Positions 8,446 to 17,500 of a stretch of DNA of 19,976 nucleotides are shown piece after piece. The position numbers were made by a program, and so were the translations under genes. This DNA is from Blastomyces gilchristii SLH14081 (Eukaryota; Ascomycota; Eurotiomycetes; Onygenales; Ajellomycetaceae), in assembly GCF_000003855.2 (NCBI RefSeq), contig NW_003101642.1, positions 240,152 through 260,127 on the forward strand, in the 5' to 3' direction. The stretch's first letter is position 1. Every line of letters begins with the position of its first letter. The notes beneath the pieces are model-generated. The model saw nothing but the letters and a program-made list of their open reading frames with translations, was not told the origin of the DNA and ran no database searches.

Positions 8446-9590
8446 TTCTAATATAAGATTAGAGTCAAGATTATTAACTTCATATATATAAGTATCTTTA
8501 TGTTGATGTTCTTTAATATCTATACTTAGTTTCATCATATAATGAGTATAAACATCTTTTCAATTATCAAATTCTGCAAGAAGTCAGAGTCTTGATAAGA
8601 GAATATACTGAAGATTACAGTGTCTTTCAACTGAAGATTTAATCATTGTATAGTGATATAGACTGCTGTCTATCATAGCTTTTATATTATACATGTTATT
8701 TATTCCAGTAGATATAAGAATTATATCTGTTGTTATTTTCTCTTCAAATTATTATCTCTGATGTCTTTAAGCTTCTGTTTACAAGTTTGAATAGAAGCTA
8801 GTCTTTTCTCTGTTTTATCAGAGTATTCTTATAGAGTTATAGTTATCTTCAGAATCTTTATCTAATATAACATGATTGATGTAAACAGATATTAATTCAT
8901 TTTTTAAGTAAGAAGACACTGATCTTTCTCTTAAGTAAGAAGGTATATAGACTGATTAGTAGTTGAGAGTAATGTATTCTAATCAGTTACAGTTAATACA
9001 CATCTTATATTAATATCAATTAGTGACTTCTTCAGAAGTGATCTCAGAGACTCAGAAGTCTGTTCAGACAGCAAAGACTCTTGTTTATATATAGATATTC
9101 AAGTCTACTTAATTCATAGCATCTGCATTATTATTATTATTCTTTGACACAGGTGTATGAGTAGCTGAGATATAACATCTTCTGCTGTTATTCTGTATAC
9201 TTTTAAGCTTGATAAGATAGTTATTCAATGTTCAAAGTTGTATGCAAAACTCTTCAGAAGTCAGGTCTTTATCTACACTTATAAGAGCTTATAAGTGTTC
9301 AAAAGTTAGTATCTTCTTAAGCATATTAATCTTCATTCAGTTCTCTCAAGATTGACTGCCTGCTTCTAGAATCTTGATATCAAAGTCAGAAATGAATGTA
9401 GTAAGAGAAGTATTTCTCTGTTAAGTACTCTGTAATTAATCTAATATCTTCTATTATATAGCAGTGTCTCTGAACAGAATATCAAGATATCTGATAATGT
9501 TATCAAGTGTATGTAACACTGATTCACATGCTTTCATTTATAAATGAAACTTCTGTCTCACGCGATTCATTAATCAATCATTAATATATC
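8446..9590 (-). pseudogene. Ty3/gypsy gag and aspartic protease (pseudogene)
   Basis: The minus-strand translation gives the C-terminal part of a fungal gypsy Gag, which packages the RNA: DFDIKILEAGSQSW near 9340-9390, then KINMLKKILTFEHL and ISVDKDLTSEEFCIQL near 9240-9330, and an NNNNN tract near 9130-9145. A CCHC zinc knuckle lies at about 8965-9003, reading C-x2-C-x4-Y-x4-Y; the His and the last Cys are both Tyr, each explained by C-to-T or G-to-A. The protease follows near 8640-8700 with IKAMIDSSLYHYTMI, where family members have AMIDSGA. The Gag N-terminus runs to about 9590, where a hAT end interrupts it. No start codon can be assigned. Confidence 0.82.
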
Positions 9591-9624
9591 TAGACTGACC
9601 GTGTGACCGTGTCTGAGACCAGAA
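9591..9624. repeat. Isolated hAT terminal end
   Basis: These 34 bases are identical to 7932-7965, the left end of the small hAT, beginning TAGACTGACCGTGTGACC. The match stops abruptly after base 34, and no partner right end or 8-bp duplication of the flank (AATATATC) was found. It is the start of another hAT copy whose interior has degraded or been replaced. It retains three CG sites inside otherwise stripped sequence. Confidence 0.8.
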
Positions 9625-9820
9625 TTAAACTTTACAGTTATTACATTGTCTAAAAGCATTACTTCTGATTATAATTTATATTTATCATATTAATCTCAAA
9701 TTATATTATTTCAAATATTAAAGATCTCAGATTCACTTTTCAAACAAAAATCTAGTCTCAGATAAAGAATATATTTAAATTCTTAGTTATATTTTCATTC
9801 TGATCTCATTATTGAGAATG
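9625..9820. other. Degraded AT-rich sequence between hAT end and copia
   Basis: No gene or motif is visible, and CC, GG and CG are absent or nearly so. Before copia inserted, this joined directly to 15028 onward. By position it could hold the gypsy leader or 5' LTR, or the interior of the hAT copy that starts at 9591. I cannot decide between these. Confidence 0.5.
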
Positions 9821-9825
9821 ATATT
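9821..9825. repeat. 5-bp target-site duplication, left copy (copia)
   Basis: ATATT, repeated at 15023-15027. Five bases is the usual Ty1/copia duplication length. Confidence 0.85.
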
Positions 9826-9935
9826 TACAGAATAGTTGAAGGTTTTCTTGATAGATCTATCTATAAGAACATAATATAGTGATGAGTCACATGATCTAGT
9901 AAGATCACTAACCGCAACAGCTGTAACGGCCAACA
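9826..9935 (-). repeat. copia 3' LTR
   Basis: Aligns without gaps to 14913-15022. On the minus strand it begins TGTTGGCCGTTACAGC and ends ...TGTA; the terminal CA expected in copia LTRs has become TA through a G-to-A change at plus-strand position 9827. By my count the two LTRs differ at about 14 of 110 positions, all but two of them transitions, consistent with C-to-T mutation rather than ordinary drift. Confidence 0.9.
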
Positions 9936-9944
9936 CCTCCTCTC
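9936..9944 (-). other. copia polypurine tract
   Basis: On the minus strand, GAGAGGAGG lies immediately upstream of the 3' LTR start TGTTGG. This is the expected place for the purine-rich primer of plus-strand DNA synthesis. Confidence 0.82.
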
Positions 9945-10018
9945 AAGATAACAAGAATCACATACAAAAACACTCAAATCATCAAGATAGTCTGTCAAAA
10001 TCAAATACAAATGTAAAA

Positions 10019-13000
10019 TTAAACATTCTCAACTTTTACATCTGTAAGACCTAGCAAAATCATAAATTGTGCAAATGTCACAGTGTCTAGAGATTTAGTG
10101 AGTTCATCTGCTATCATCTGAGCAGTGAGAACATATTCTAAATCAATGACCCTCTGATTCAACTGTCAACATGAAAAATGAAAACATGTGTCAATGTGCT
10201 TGCTTCAGGCTGTAATAGCTGCCATCTTTGTAAGATCTATAGTATTCTTATTATCAGTGAGAATCTGTATCAGAGATGCAGTGATGAAGTCAAGCTCAAT
10301 CATGAGGTTCTGAATTCATGTTACTTCACAGACCACCTCACTAAGAGTCACATATTCAGTCTCATTGAAACTTAGAGATACACAAGATTGCTTCACTGAA
10401 TGTCATGAAATCAGGCCATCTGCAAGCTTAAAAATGTAGCTGAATGTTGATTTTCTATCATCATTCAAGAGACCGGCTCAATCGGAATCTGAGTAGCTGA
10501 AGGGTAGGTAGAAATCATCAGGGAAATCAGAGAGAATGAACCTCTCATATGAGCTGTGTCTGTAGAAAATGCTCAGATTCATGATCTCTTTCAAATAATG
10601 TATAACATGTAACAGAGTCTTTCAACATTGAGATGTTAAATCAATGTTTCATTGAGTGAGTAGTGAGGCAGTGTGAGTAATATCAGAACATGTTTTAACT
10701 GCAAGATATTGCAAGCAATTCACATCATGTTAATATCACTGAATTATGAAATCAGCCTCTTTCTCTGATATAGAGGAATTATCAATGCAGAATTCATCCT
10801 TCATTGATATTTTGATAACAGCTACATTATCAAGATAGAAATCTTCAACAAGATATTTGATATATTGATGATGTGTCAAATTAATTCCTTTGTCTGAACA
10901 ATTGACTTTTATATTCAAATACTTAGTCAGTTAGTGTAGGTTCTTGACTTTCAATTTCTCACTGAGTATACTCACTAGTCAATCAGCATTCTCAGAAACT
11001 TCAGATATGATGTTAAGATCATCAATGTAGATTATTATATAGAGATGATATCTGAATGTATGATATCAGAGTGCTGAATCATAGACACTGACTGTAAATT
11101 CAAGATTACTCAGCAGAGCTGTTAAGTAATTATATCAGATCTTCACTACAGAGTTCAGACTGTATAGACTATTCTCAACTGCACAGACAAGTATTTTCAG
11201 CGCACCTGTCTCAAATTCAGTGAGTTGTCTCATATAGACCTTCTTAGTGAGATGCTCATGCAGATATGTCATCACTATATTCACTTGGCAGAGTATTCAA
11301 CTGTGTAGTACTGCTATTGTAAAAAGAATATGATTGACAGTATCAGTGATGATAGAAGCATAGATCTCTTCTCTAGAACTCTTCTTAAGTCAGTTATCAT
11401 AAATCACTCAACATAATTTTCTAAAAATATCATCAGAATTGACATTCAGGTCTGCAGGCCTATCTTTCTCAAGAAACACTCAATGACCTGAAGTAATCAG
11501 TTCACTTCTCAGAACATCAGATCTAGAGATCAAACTTCATATATTATGTCTCTTCAGGTTGATAATCTCATGTTGTATGAACTTCTTTCAATAATCTTCT
11601 ATTCTCTCTGACTGAGATGTGGCATTCTTGTAGAACTTCAGAAGGTTATCTGTAACAGAGCTTGAAGTGTAAGTAGTCAGTGATTTCACAGGTCATAATC
11701 ATGTAGAATTCAGATCATCAATATCAGAAGTATTTTCATCATCAATCAGATGAATATCAGGTTTCAGTTCACTGACATTATTAATAGATGTTACAGATGT
11801 AACAATCAGTTTCAATTTTCAGTGATCAGAAATCTTACATTACTACTAACAATAATCTTATCAGATTTGAAATGTCATAGGTGATATATCAATGTGCCAC
11901 TGAATTCAATGATATGATAGAAATTAGCATGTGAAGAGAGCTTATCTGCGGGCTTCTGAGATTCATGCAAGTGAATAAAAACCTCTATACTTAATCAGTG
12001 AAAATGTCTCACATTCAGCAGAGTATTCATAAGTGCATATCAAGAAATCTTATATGAACTTGAAATTACAGAAGTGTCTGCAGTAGAGAATCAAAATTTC
12101 AAGTTGTAAAGAACTGTAGATATGAGAGTATTATTAATTATTATAATCACTGTCTCTAGAACATCTGCTCAGAACTTCTTAGAAAGATTATCTTTTAAAA
12201 GAGCAGCTCTAACTCATTTCATGATAGTGTGAATCTCATGTTCAGAAACATCATCTTGATGTGATGAATGAGATGTCATCAGTTCTCATTTAATATCATA
12301 TGAATTCATAACTGTGTGTATATGTGTGAATTCATAACTGTGTGTATATGTGTAAATTGAAACACACTATCAATATCAGTCTGTAGAAAAGCAGGGACTG
12401 TATACCTGAGATTACTCATGAATCTGAGTCACAACTCAAAGTATTGAACAGCCTCATTCTTGAATCTCAAAAAATATACTCAATGATAGTGAGTCACATC
12501 ACAGATAATAAGCATTCAGTATTTAATTCTCTGATGAGACTCTAAGAGATGGTCAGAGAGGTCTTTCAATGTACATTCACTGTCTGTAAGATCAATATGA
12601 ACCTTCTCAATGAGTTGAATAGATCTAGGCAGCAGTGCTTTTGAATAATCTCATATCATACCTGCCTTAACACATTTCTTACAAAAGAACTTAGTCTTAG
12701 AATCTTTAATAGTGACTTCAGTATGAGAATTCTTGGCCATAGCAATTATAGCATCAGTGTGAATGTGACTGAGGTTGTAATGTCAATTCAAAAGAGTCTT
12801 TGATATCCTTGTATTCTTGAGGCCTGTATTCAGAACTGTAGAATCAATGTTATAAATAGTAGTAACAGCAGTCACAGAAAGATCAACTTTTCAGTCAAAA
12901 TTATACTCATAAGACATCATCACAATATACTTGACTGTCTTGTTCAAATAATTGAGATTCTCATTGAACTTCTATTCATCAATCTTATATATGTTGTTCT

Positions 13001-14678
13001 GAGCAGTCTGAACTGTATGAAAAATAACACTGTTTAAGACTCTGCAAATGAAAAATGAGGGAATAGTGAAAGACAATGTAAATTGAAATCCCTGATTTTC
13101 AAGCTTTGTAAATGAGAGCAGGTTAACTGTAATATTAGAAATATAGTGAATATTCTGCAAGTTAACATTATCATTCTCAATCTTCAAGGTGACAGTTTTA
13201 ATCTTCTTGATAAACCCAGTTTTCTCAGTTGCAGAATCAACAGAGATGTTATCATTAAAAGATCTGATATTTAAGAAAGAATGAAGCTCATTCATCATAT
13301 TCAGGCTTGCACATGTATTCAAATATCAAGACCTAGAGAATGATTTTTCAGTGACTGTGAAAGAGAAATAGAACTCAATCTTTATAATTACTGCATTTGC
13401 TGCTGATTGAGAACTTATTAAGTCATTTTTCTTCTCTTTCTTCTTGTTATCATTCTTCTTATCCATCTTCTTTTTCTTTTTATCAGTGTGTAAGATGAAA
13501 TATCTGTCAACAGTATGTTCATATCTTCTGCAGTGAGTGCACTTTCATACAGATGTGCTTTTGTTCTTATCTTTGTTCTTGTTCTTTTTCACAGTCACAG
13601 AATCAGTCTGAGACTGCTTTTTCTGCTCAGTGATGATCTTCTTGAATGTATAATTAATCAGTTGCTTTATCAAATTATTGATATCAATGTTGACAATGAG
13701 TTCTTAATCAGTGAAGAAAAACTCATTCAAACATATCTTAACAAATGATCTTTGATAATCTTATAGATTGTTAAGAAAAAGATCATAATATACATCTTCA
13801 GTGCTCTGACAGAGCTTCTTGTGACAGATAATAAGATAGTGAAAATGTCTCTAGAAAGTAAGATAGTCACTATTCTTAACTTACAATTTTATTAATTTCT
13901 TGAAGATATTAACTTATTCTTCAGCCAGTGATATTATATATTCAATATTGATCTTATCTCACAGGGCTGCAGCATTGTCAGCTTTCAAGGTTTTAATAGT
14001 GATTCAAATGTTTTTAATAAGACTTAATAGCATACATCTATATAGAGACTTGAAATGAATCTTTCACTTCTCAGAATTGATATGACATGTAAAAGGGAAT
14101 TCTCATTGAGCTCTTAATAGAATGTCAGTTTCATCAATAACTTTCACATCAGTCAACATATCAACACATCAGACTTTATAATTAGAGTCATTAAATGTGA
14201 TCACTGATTTGATATCTAGTATATATTTGACTTTCTTCTGGTATTTCTGCAACTCATCTCTTGTAGTATCTCTTTGTACAGAGACAGATGTAGTGAGATG
14301 TTAAGTGATTTCAGTCACAGTTATTTGATTCTGTAGTATTATCTGTATAAGATTCATAAGATTGCCTGCGGTGCAATAGATAGATTGATTCAGATCATCA
14401 TTAAAAATCAGCATTTCAGAGATGAGAGATAGTGAAGAATTTGATGAGTTGAAATGAACAGATTCTGTAGATAAATATTGACTCTGCTTTTCTTTGTTCT
14501 GAAGTTTCTTCATTATCTCATTATCAAATTTCATACTCTGATAAAAACTGACCTCAGTCTCATCTTGCAAGTCAGAAGTCTTCTCATAATGAGTGATCAT
14601 TCTATCAATGAGTTATCTAGTGAAGTGTGTGATTCTGAGCCTTGAGCTGAACTCTGAAGTAACAGATGTATCACTCAT
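10019..14678 (-). pseudogene. copia gag-pol polyprotein pseudogene
   Basis: The likely start is the ATG at 14678-14676 (MSDTSVTSEF); the stop is TAA at 10021-10019. Gag runs to about 13450 and carries a CCHC knuckle at about 13496-13546 (KCTHCRRYEHTVDRY; the last Cys is Tyr). Protease starts near 13330 as WYLNTCASL, where family members have DTGAS, so the catalytic Asp is lost. Integrase shows the His/Cys finger (WHYNLSH...CKKC) at about 12660-12790, the first catalytic Asp in VHIDLTD at about 12581-12604, the second in QTDID near 12380, and the Glu near 12260. RT shows IYIDDLNII at about 11007-11036 with both Asp intact. RNase H shows YSDSDWAG near 10480 and KHIDTCFHF near 10175-10205. W is TGA throughout. 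Other lesions are a TAA early in gag and the 26-bp duplication in integrase. Confidence 0.92.
12302..12353. repeat. Perfect 26-bp tandem duplication in copia integrase
   Basis: Two identical 26-base units lie at 12302-12327 and 12328-12353, inside the integrase core between the second Asp and the Glu. Twenty-six is not a multiple of three. With one unit removed, the frame runs straight from QTDID to the conserved SHSSHQDDVSE stretch. The second unit is therefore a later lesion. Confidence 0.93.
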
Positions 14679-14912
14679 GTTGAGATGGCTCTGCTTCTCC
14701 TGAGTATGTAAAAAAAAAAAAGTGATATTCTTTACAATAGAGAACACACTTTTCAAAAGTTAGAAGTATATGAATCTGCTGATCAGTGAATTCAGGGAAA
14801 ATGAAATATCTCTAATAAAAAGTAAGAGTCTTTTTAAAAAAGATGAACTACTCTCATCAAAAATGTTAATACAACATTCTAAAAAGAAAAATGTATCATT
14901 CAGACTATAATC
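14679..14912 (-). other. copia 5' leader
   Basis: This is the untranslated stretch between the 5' LTR and the gag start. The primer-binding site should start at about 14912, where the minus strand reads GATTATAGTCTGAATG; I do not recognise a tRNA complement in it, perhaps because it has been mutated. A run of 12 A lies at about 14710-14721. Confidence 0.6.
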
Positions 14913-15022
14913 TGTAGAATAGTTGAAGATTGTATTAATAGATCTATCTACAAGAACATAATATAGTGATGAGTCATGTGATCTAGTGAGATCGCTAACC
15001 GCAACAGCCGTAACAGTCAACA
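14913..15022 (-). repeat. copia 5' LTR
   Basis: Pairs with 9826-9935. On the minus strand it runs TGTTGACTGTTACGGC to ...CTATTCTACA, with intact TG and CA ends. A TATA-like TATATTATG on the minus strand near 14960-14970 could be the promoter, though in such AT-rich DNA this is weak. It keeps CG at sites where the other LTR shows CA or TG. Confidence 0.9.
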
Positions 15023-15027
15023 ATATT
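15023..15027. repeat. 5-bp target-site duplication, right copy (copia)
   Basis: ATATT, matching 9821-9825, directly after the LTR end ...GTCAACA. Confidence 0.85.
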
Positions 15028-15171
15028 AAATAAGATTATGAAATTATTTCTCACTTACATAATATCATAATATAGTACTTATTTATTGAAAATTCAATAG
15101 AAAGTATTATTAAATATCATTACTTTTCTGAATACAGATTATAATTCATATAATTTTAATTATAAAAAAAA

Positions 15172-15284
15172 TATAAAATACAAAAAAAAAACAAAATAAA
15201 AAAACAAAATAAAAATAAAAAAAAATCACAATAAAAAAAAAATAAAAGAAAAAGAAAAAAATAAAAAATAAAAATAAAAAAAAT
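15172..15284 (+). repeat. A-rich low-complexity tract
   Basis: About 110 bases are almost entirely A with scattered T, C and G. It could be an old poly(A)-like tail of a + strand retroelement or simple expansion. No flanking duplication was found. Confidence 0.85.
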
Positions 15285-15808
15285 CAAGATCACAGAGCTG
15301 TAATATCTTTAAAATACTTACTTCTCAGAGTCTTCATAATATTCATTATTAATCATGTATTTCTCACAGTGAGAGTAACACAGCTGTAATAAGTTATTAT
15401 CTTAATATTATCTAATAAATAATCTGTATATATCTGTATAAATGTGAATAATTAGAAAACATACACTTAAAAAGTGTGATCAGAGTGAACTCTGCTGTTA
15501 CTTGAATAATATCAAGAATAGAATACTGAAATCAATAATTCTTCTTAATAGTTCTTATTAATTTCATAGATAAGATATATGAAGATGATCTTGAGAAATA
15601 TAAGATTCTTCAACTTCTGATAAAAACAAATCTTATAGAGAGACTCTATTTTTATAATATCAGAGACTGAGTATTAGTAAAAAGTATTACTTTTATATAA
15701 TATACATACACTTACTACAGCAATTTATTCTCTGTATATATGACTGAGAGTTATAACTTTTTCACACTGTATAACTCTCTCTGAAATACTGCTGCTGATT
15801 TGCAACTC

Positions 15809-15868
15809 ACACAGTCTCTCAGTTCAGTATACACTGTGTGTATACAGCTCTGCATGCTGAGACTGTGT
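15809..15868. repeat. Nested inverted repeat (about 60 bp hairpin)
   Basis: The outer arms are ACACAGTCTCTCAG (15809-15822) and CTGAGACTGTGT (15857-15868), complementary apart from a two-base bulge. The inner arms are GTATACAC (15827-15834) and GTGTATAC (15838-15845) around a 3-base loop. It could form a cruciform or be the remains of a palindromic element end; its function is unknown. Confidence 0.75.
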
Positions 15869-16398
15869 TAATTATTATAATCTAGTATAGTACTCACTTT
15901 TTACAGATCATATTTCATTTAAAGAGAGAAAAAAGAAAGACACAACTATTATTTTATTAAGAGAAAATGAATAATTAGTATTATTGAATATAATTTAATT
16001 CTTCTGTATTTAAAATTTGATTAGTCTATACTCTTCAATTTGAGAGTTTCTAAAAGTGTTTTAATAGTTTTCATATCAGCTTGAACTTAGTGATGAGTTG
16101 AAGAAGAAGAGAAAAGAGAGAAGAAAGAAATGAAAATAACTTATCTTTATAATATAAAAATAGAGAATCACTACAATTATTCTCTCTAATAATAAAGATC
16201 TGTTTTCTGCATGTATCTCTGATATAGGTTATATAATAACTGTATATAAAGAATATCCATAGTGCATGTATTAAATGAAGATAATATTACTATGCAATAC
16301 TGTAGTCATTTCTGTACATCTCTGAAAGCTGTTAATAGTTTTTTTAAGTCTCTTTATGTTTGATAAGTTAATAATATATTTTAATACACTCTTTCTTT

Positions 16399-16477
16399 CA
16401 TCATCATTATTATTATTATCATTATTATCACTATCACTATTATTATCATTATCATCATTATTATCATTATTATTATA
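16399..16477. repeat. Degenerate ATT/ATC microsatellite
   Basis: A run of ATT, ATC and ACT triplets about 80 bases long. On the minus strand it reads as AAT/GAT triplets, resembling an expanded, degenerate version of the (AAT)n LINE/SINE tail. It may mark the end of an eroded minus-strand retroelement whose body would lie right of 16480; I could not recognise one. Confidence 0.75.
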
Positions 16478-16574
16478 TCATTGCTAGCTATCTTCTCTGC
16501 CTTCATTTCTCTTTAATACTTATTAAAATTAATTATGTTATTTCTCTTTAAATATTCTGCAGTTCTGCAGATCA

Positions 16575-16852
16575 TCAAGACGCGTGAGTACTATTACAGA
16601 TTGAAGAAAGAGAAGAAGAAGATATTCAAGTAAGAAGAGACAGATTATAAGACATATTATAATGCCTTGAAGAGACTCTGTAAGAAAGTAGAATAATAAC
16701 AATTTTAAGTAATACTTCTGATAGATTTAGACTGAACTAAGTATAGAAATAATACAGATAACATCATCTGTAAGAGATTGAAAAAGAAGATAGTGAAGAG
16801 TCTTATACAGTAGCAGTGAGATCAGAAGAAGTTCTGAAAATGATTTAAAATC
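16575..16852 (+). pseudogene. Coding-like relic of unknown function, interrupted by the SINE
   Basis: One + strand frame from about 16575 reads as a basic helical protein if scattered stops are ignored: TREYYYRLKKEKKKIFK, a stop, EETDYKTYYNALKRLCKKVE, two stops. Further on come KRLKKKIVKSL and an Ile/Lys-rich run. Tyr and Leu spacing and low-degeneracy Lys/Arg blocks suggest real ancestry, possibly an element gag or a DNA-binding domain, but I recognise no family. A tract with similar Lys/Glu bias resumes after the SINE at 17259. It may be low-complexity purine-rich DNA read as protein. Confidence 0.35.
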
Positions 16853-16867
16853 AAGATAAAGAGAGAG
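16853..16867. repeat. 15-bp target-site duplication, left copy (SINE)
   Basis: AAGATAAAGAGAGAG, repeated exactly at 17244-17258, immediately outside the SINE head and tail. Confidence 0.95.
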
Positions 16868-16873
16868 CCCCAG

Positions 16874-16944
16874 TGGCCGAATGATTAATACGGCCACCCG
16901 GTAGCACCTTGGCGTGGGAAACCAAGGCGCGTGGGTTCGAAACC
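16874..16944 (+). promoter_or_regulatory. SINE internal Pol III promoter (A and B boxes)
   Basis: The A box at about 16874-16888 and the B box at 16934-16944 match the tRNA-type consensus bound by TFIIIC. They sit just inside the 5' end, as needed for the transcript to carry its own promoter to a new site. Confidence 0.82.
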
Positions 16945-17219
16945 TGCAGGAGATACATTAAATCCGGAACTCAAGCACCTCAGGTTTCTAATAAATACAG
17001 AGGTGTACAAATCACTTCAATGAATTGCTCTATGTTCCTGAGCTGGGAAGTTATTATCGCATGTATCTAATTGTCACTCCTTTGTATTTTCCTATGTTCT
17101 TGTTATCTTGGCGTGGTCTCAACACCTGTATTTCCTCCTGTATAATCAACACTTGACCTGTATTTAACATCACGCAAGAACTCATCATAAGCTCCGCTTG
17201 CATATGAGTATAATAACAG

Positions 17220-17243
17220 AATAATAATAATAATAATAATAAT
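17220..17243 (+). repeat. (AAT)n tail of the SINE
   Basis: Eight tandem AAT units close the SINE and directly abut the right TSD. The unit and unit count match the LINE tail at 4305-4328, and both are preceded by a G. Confidence 0.9.
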
Positions 17244-17258
17244 AAGATAAAGAGAGAG
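17244..17258. repeat. 15-bp target-site duplication, right copy (SINE)
   Basis: Identical to 16853-16867 and followed by further GA repeats of the original target. Confidence 0.95.
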
Positions 17259-17500
17259 AGAGAGAAGAAGAGTATTACTGTAAATAAATAGTAGTAGAAG
17301 AAGATTAAGAGAATATTAAAGTAAGAGATAAAGAAGTTAAAACTGATAAGTTTTTTATTAAGAGATAATAATTTTTAATAATACTTCTATTCTCTAATTA
17401 ATTAGCAGAAGCTGATAGAGAAGAAGAAAATTAAGACCTTATTCAGATCTTGAATATACTTCATAATTCAGAATATTAAGAAGACAGCTCTACTCTCTGA
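17259..17500. other. AT-rich spacer between SINE and hAT
   Basis: Purine-rich, heavily stripped sequence continuing the target of the SINE. It shows Lys/Glu-rich translation on the + strand but no recognisable motif. The 8 bases before the hAT end are CTCTCTGA; the matching duplication should follow the far hAT end, outside the window. Confidence 0.5.

Larger units (their letters stand above)
4329..9590 (-). mobile_element. Ty3/gypsy LTR retrotransposon relic, interrupted by nested insertions
   Basis: Reading right to left on the minus strand, the order is gag with a zinc knuckle, aspartic protease, RT, RNase H and integrase. This is the Ty3/gypsy (Metaviridae) order with integrase last. It is split by the chimera at 5183-6458, the small hAT at 7932-8437 and the LINE at its left edge. 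A stray hAT end lies against its right edge at 9591. Neither LTR can be recognised: the 3' LTR is off the window, and the 5' LTR would lie right of 9590 in degraded sequence. Missing Trp codons (TGA), lost zinc-knuckle ligands and a mutated RT active site show it is dead. Its right boundary is uncertain. Confidence 0.9.
9826..15022 (-). mobile_element. Full-length Ty1/copia retrotransposon (dead), 5197 bp
   Basis: This is a complete LTR retrotransposon on the minus strand with paired 110-bp LTRs, 5-bp duplications, a polypurine tract and one long gag-pol region ordered gag, protease, integrase, RT, RNase H. Integrase before RT identifies Ty1/copia. About 5.2 kb is normal for the family; the 110-bp LTRs are short for it. 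It retains more CC, GG and CG than the LINE or gypsy relics, so it has been mutated less. All Trp positions checked are TGA, and a few TAA/TAG stops and frame breaks confirm that it is inactive. It inserted into already non-coding sequence. Confidence 0.93.
15028..16569. other. AT-rich sequence without a recognisable gene
   Basis: This was continuous with 9820 before copia inserted. It is strongly AT-rich with almost no CC, GG or CG, and no frame gave a convincing domain. It includes an A-rich tract (15172-15284), a nested inverted repeat (15809-15868), a purine-rich run (about 16093-16134) and an ATT/ATC microsatellite (16399-16477). It is most likely decayed transposon sequence. Confidence 0.6.
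16868..17243 (+). mobile_element. tRNA-derived SINE, 376 bp, essentially unmutated
   Basis: This short retroposon has a tRNA-like head, a unique body of about 270 bases and an (AAT)n tail. The head holds a Pol III A box at about 16874-16888 (TGGCCGAATGATTAA; D stem GCCG/CGGC) and a perfect B box at 16934-16944 (GGTTCGAAACC). The boxes are about 60 bases apart, as in class II or intron-bearing tRNAs. A 6-bp hairpin CCTTGG/CCAAGG lies between them. The acceptor ends do not pair, so it is not a working tRNA gene. Perfect 15-bp duplications prove retroposition. It contains at least ten CG plus many CC and GG, in sharp contrast to the flanks. It has no coding capacity, and the LINE family here probably moved it. 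Confidence 0.93.

Noticed and set aside
9625..9820. 5' LTR of the gypsy element
   Set aside because: Position is right, but the 3' LTR is outside the window and no TG...CA ends or primer site can be seen.
10178..10375. Plus-strand open frame of 65 codons
   Set aside because: It is antisense to copia RNase H, which accounts for the sequence.
13515..13748. Plus-strand open frame of 77 codons
   Set aside because: It is antisense to copia gag around the zinc knuckle; its hydrophobic translation is a by-product.
10019..14678. Mitochondrial or alternative code with TGA as Trp
   Set aside because: TAA and TAG stops and lost catalytic residues also occur, and the wider loss of CC, GG and CG explains TGG to TGA by mutation.
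14760..15023. Minus-strand open frame of 87 codons
   Set aside because: It starts in the copia 5' LTR and runs through the leader; no family match, and gag starts later at 14678.
16010..16030. A degraded right hAT end (TTAGTCTA) partnering the orphan end at 9591
   Set aside because: The match is only a few bases beyond AGTCTA, and the next 8 bases do not duplicate the flank of 9591.
16868..16960. A functional tRNA gene at the SINE head
   Set aside because: The B box and D stem are good but the acceptor halves do not pair, and the unit is flanked by TSDs with a body and tail, so it is a SINE head.
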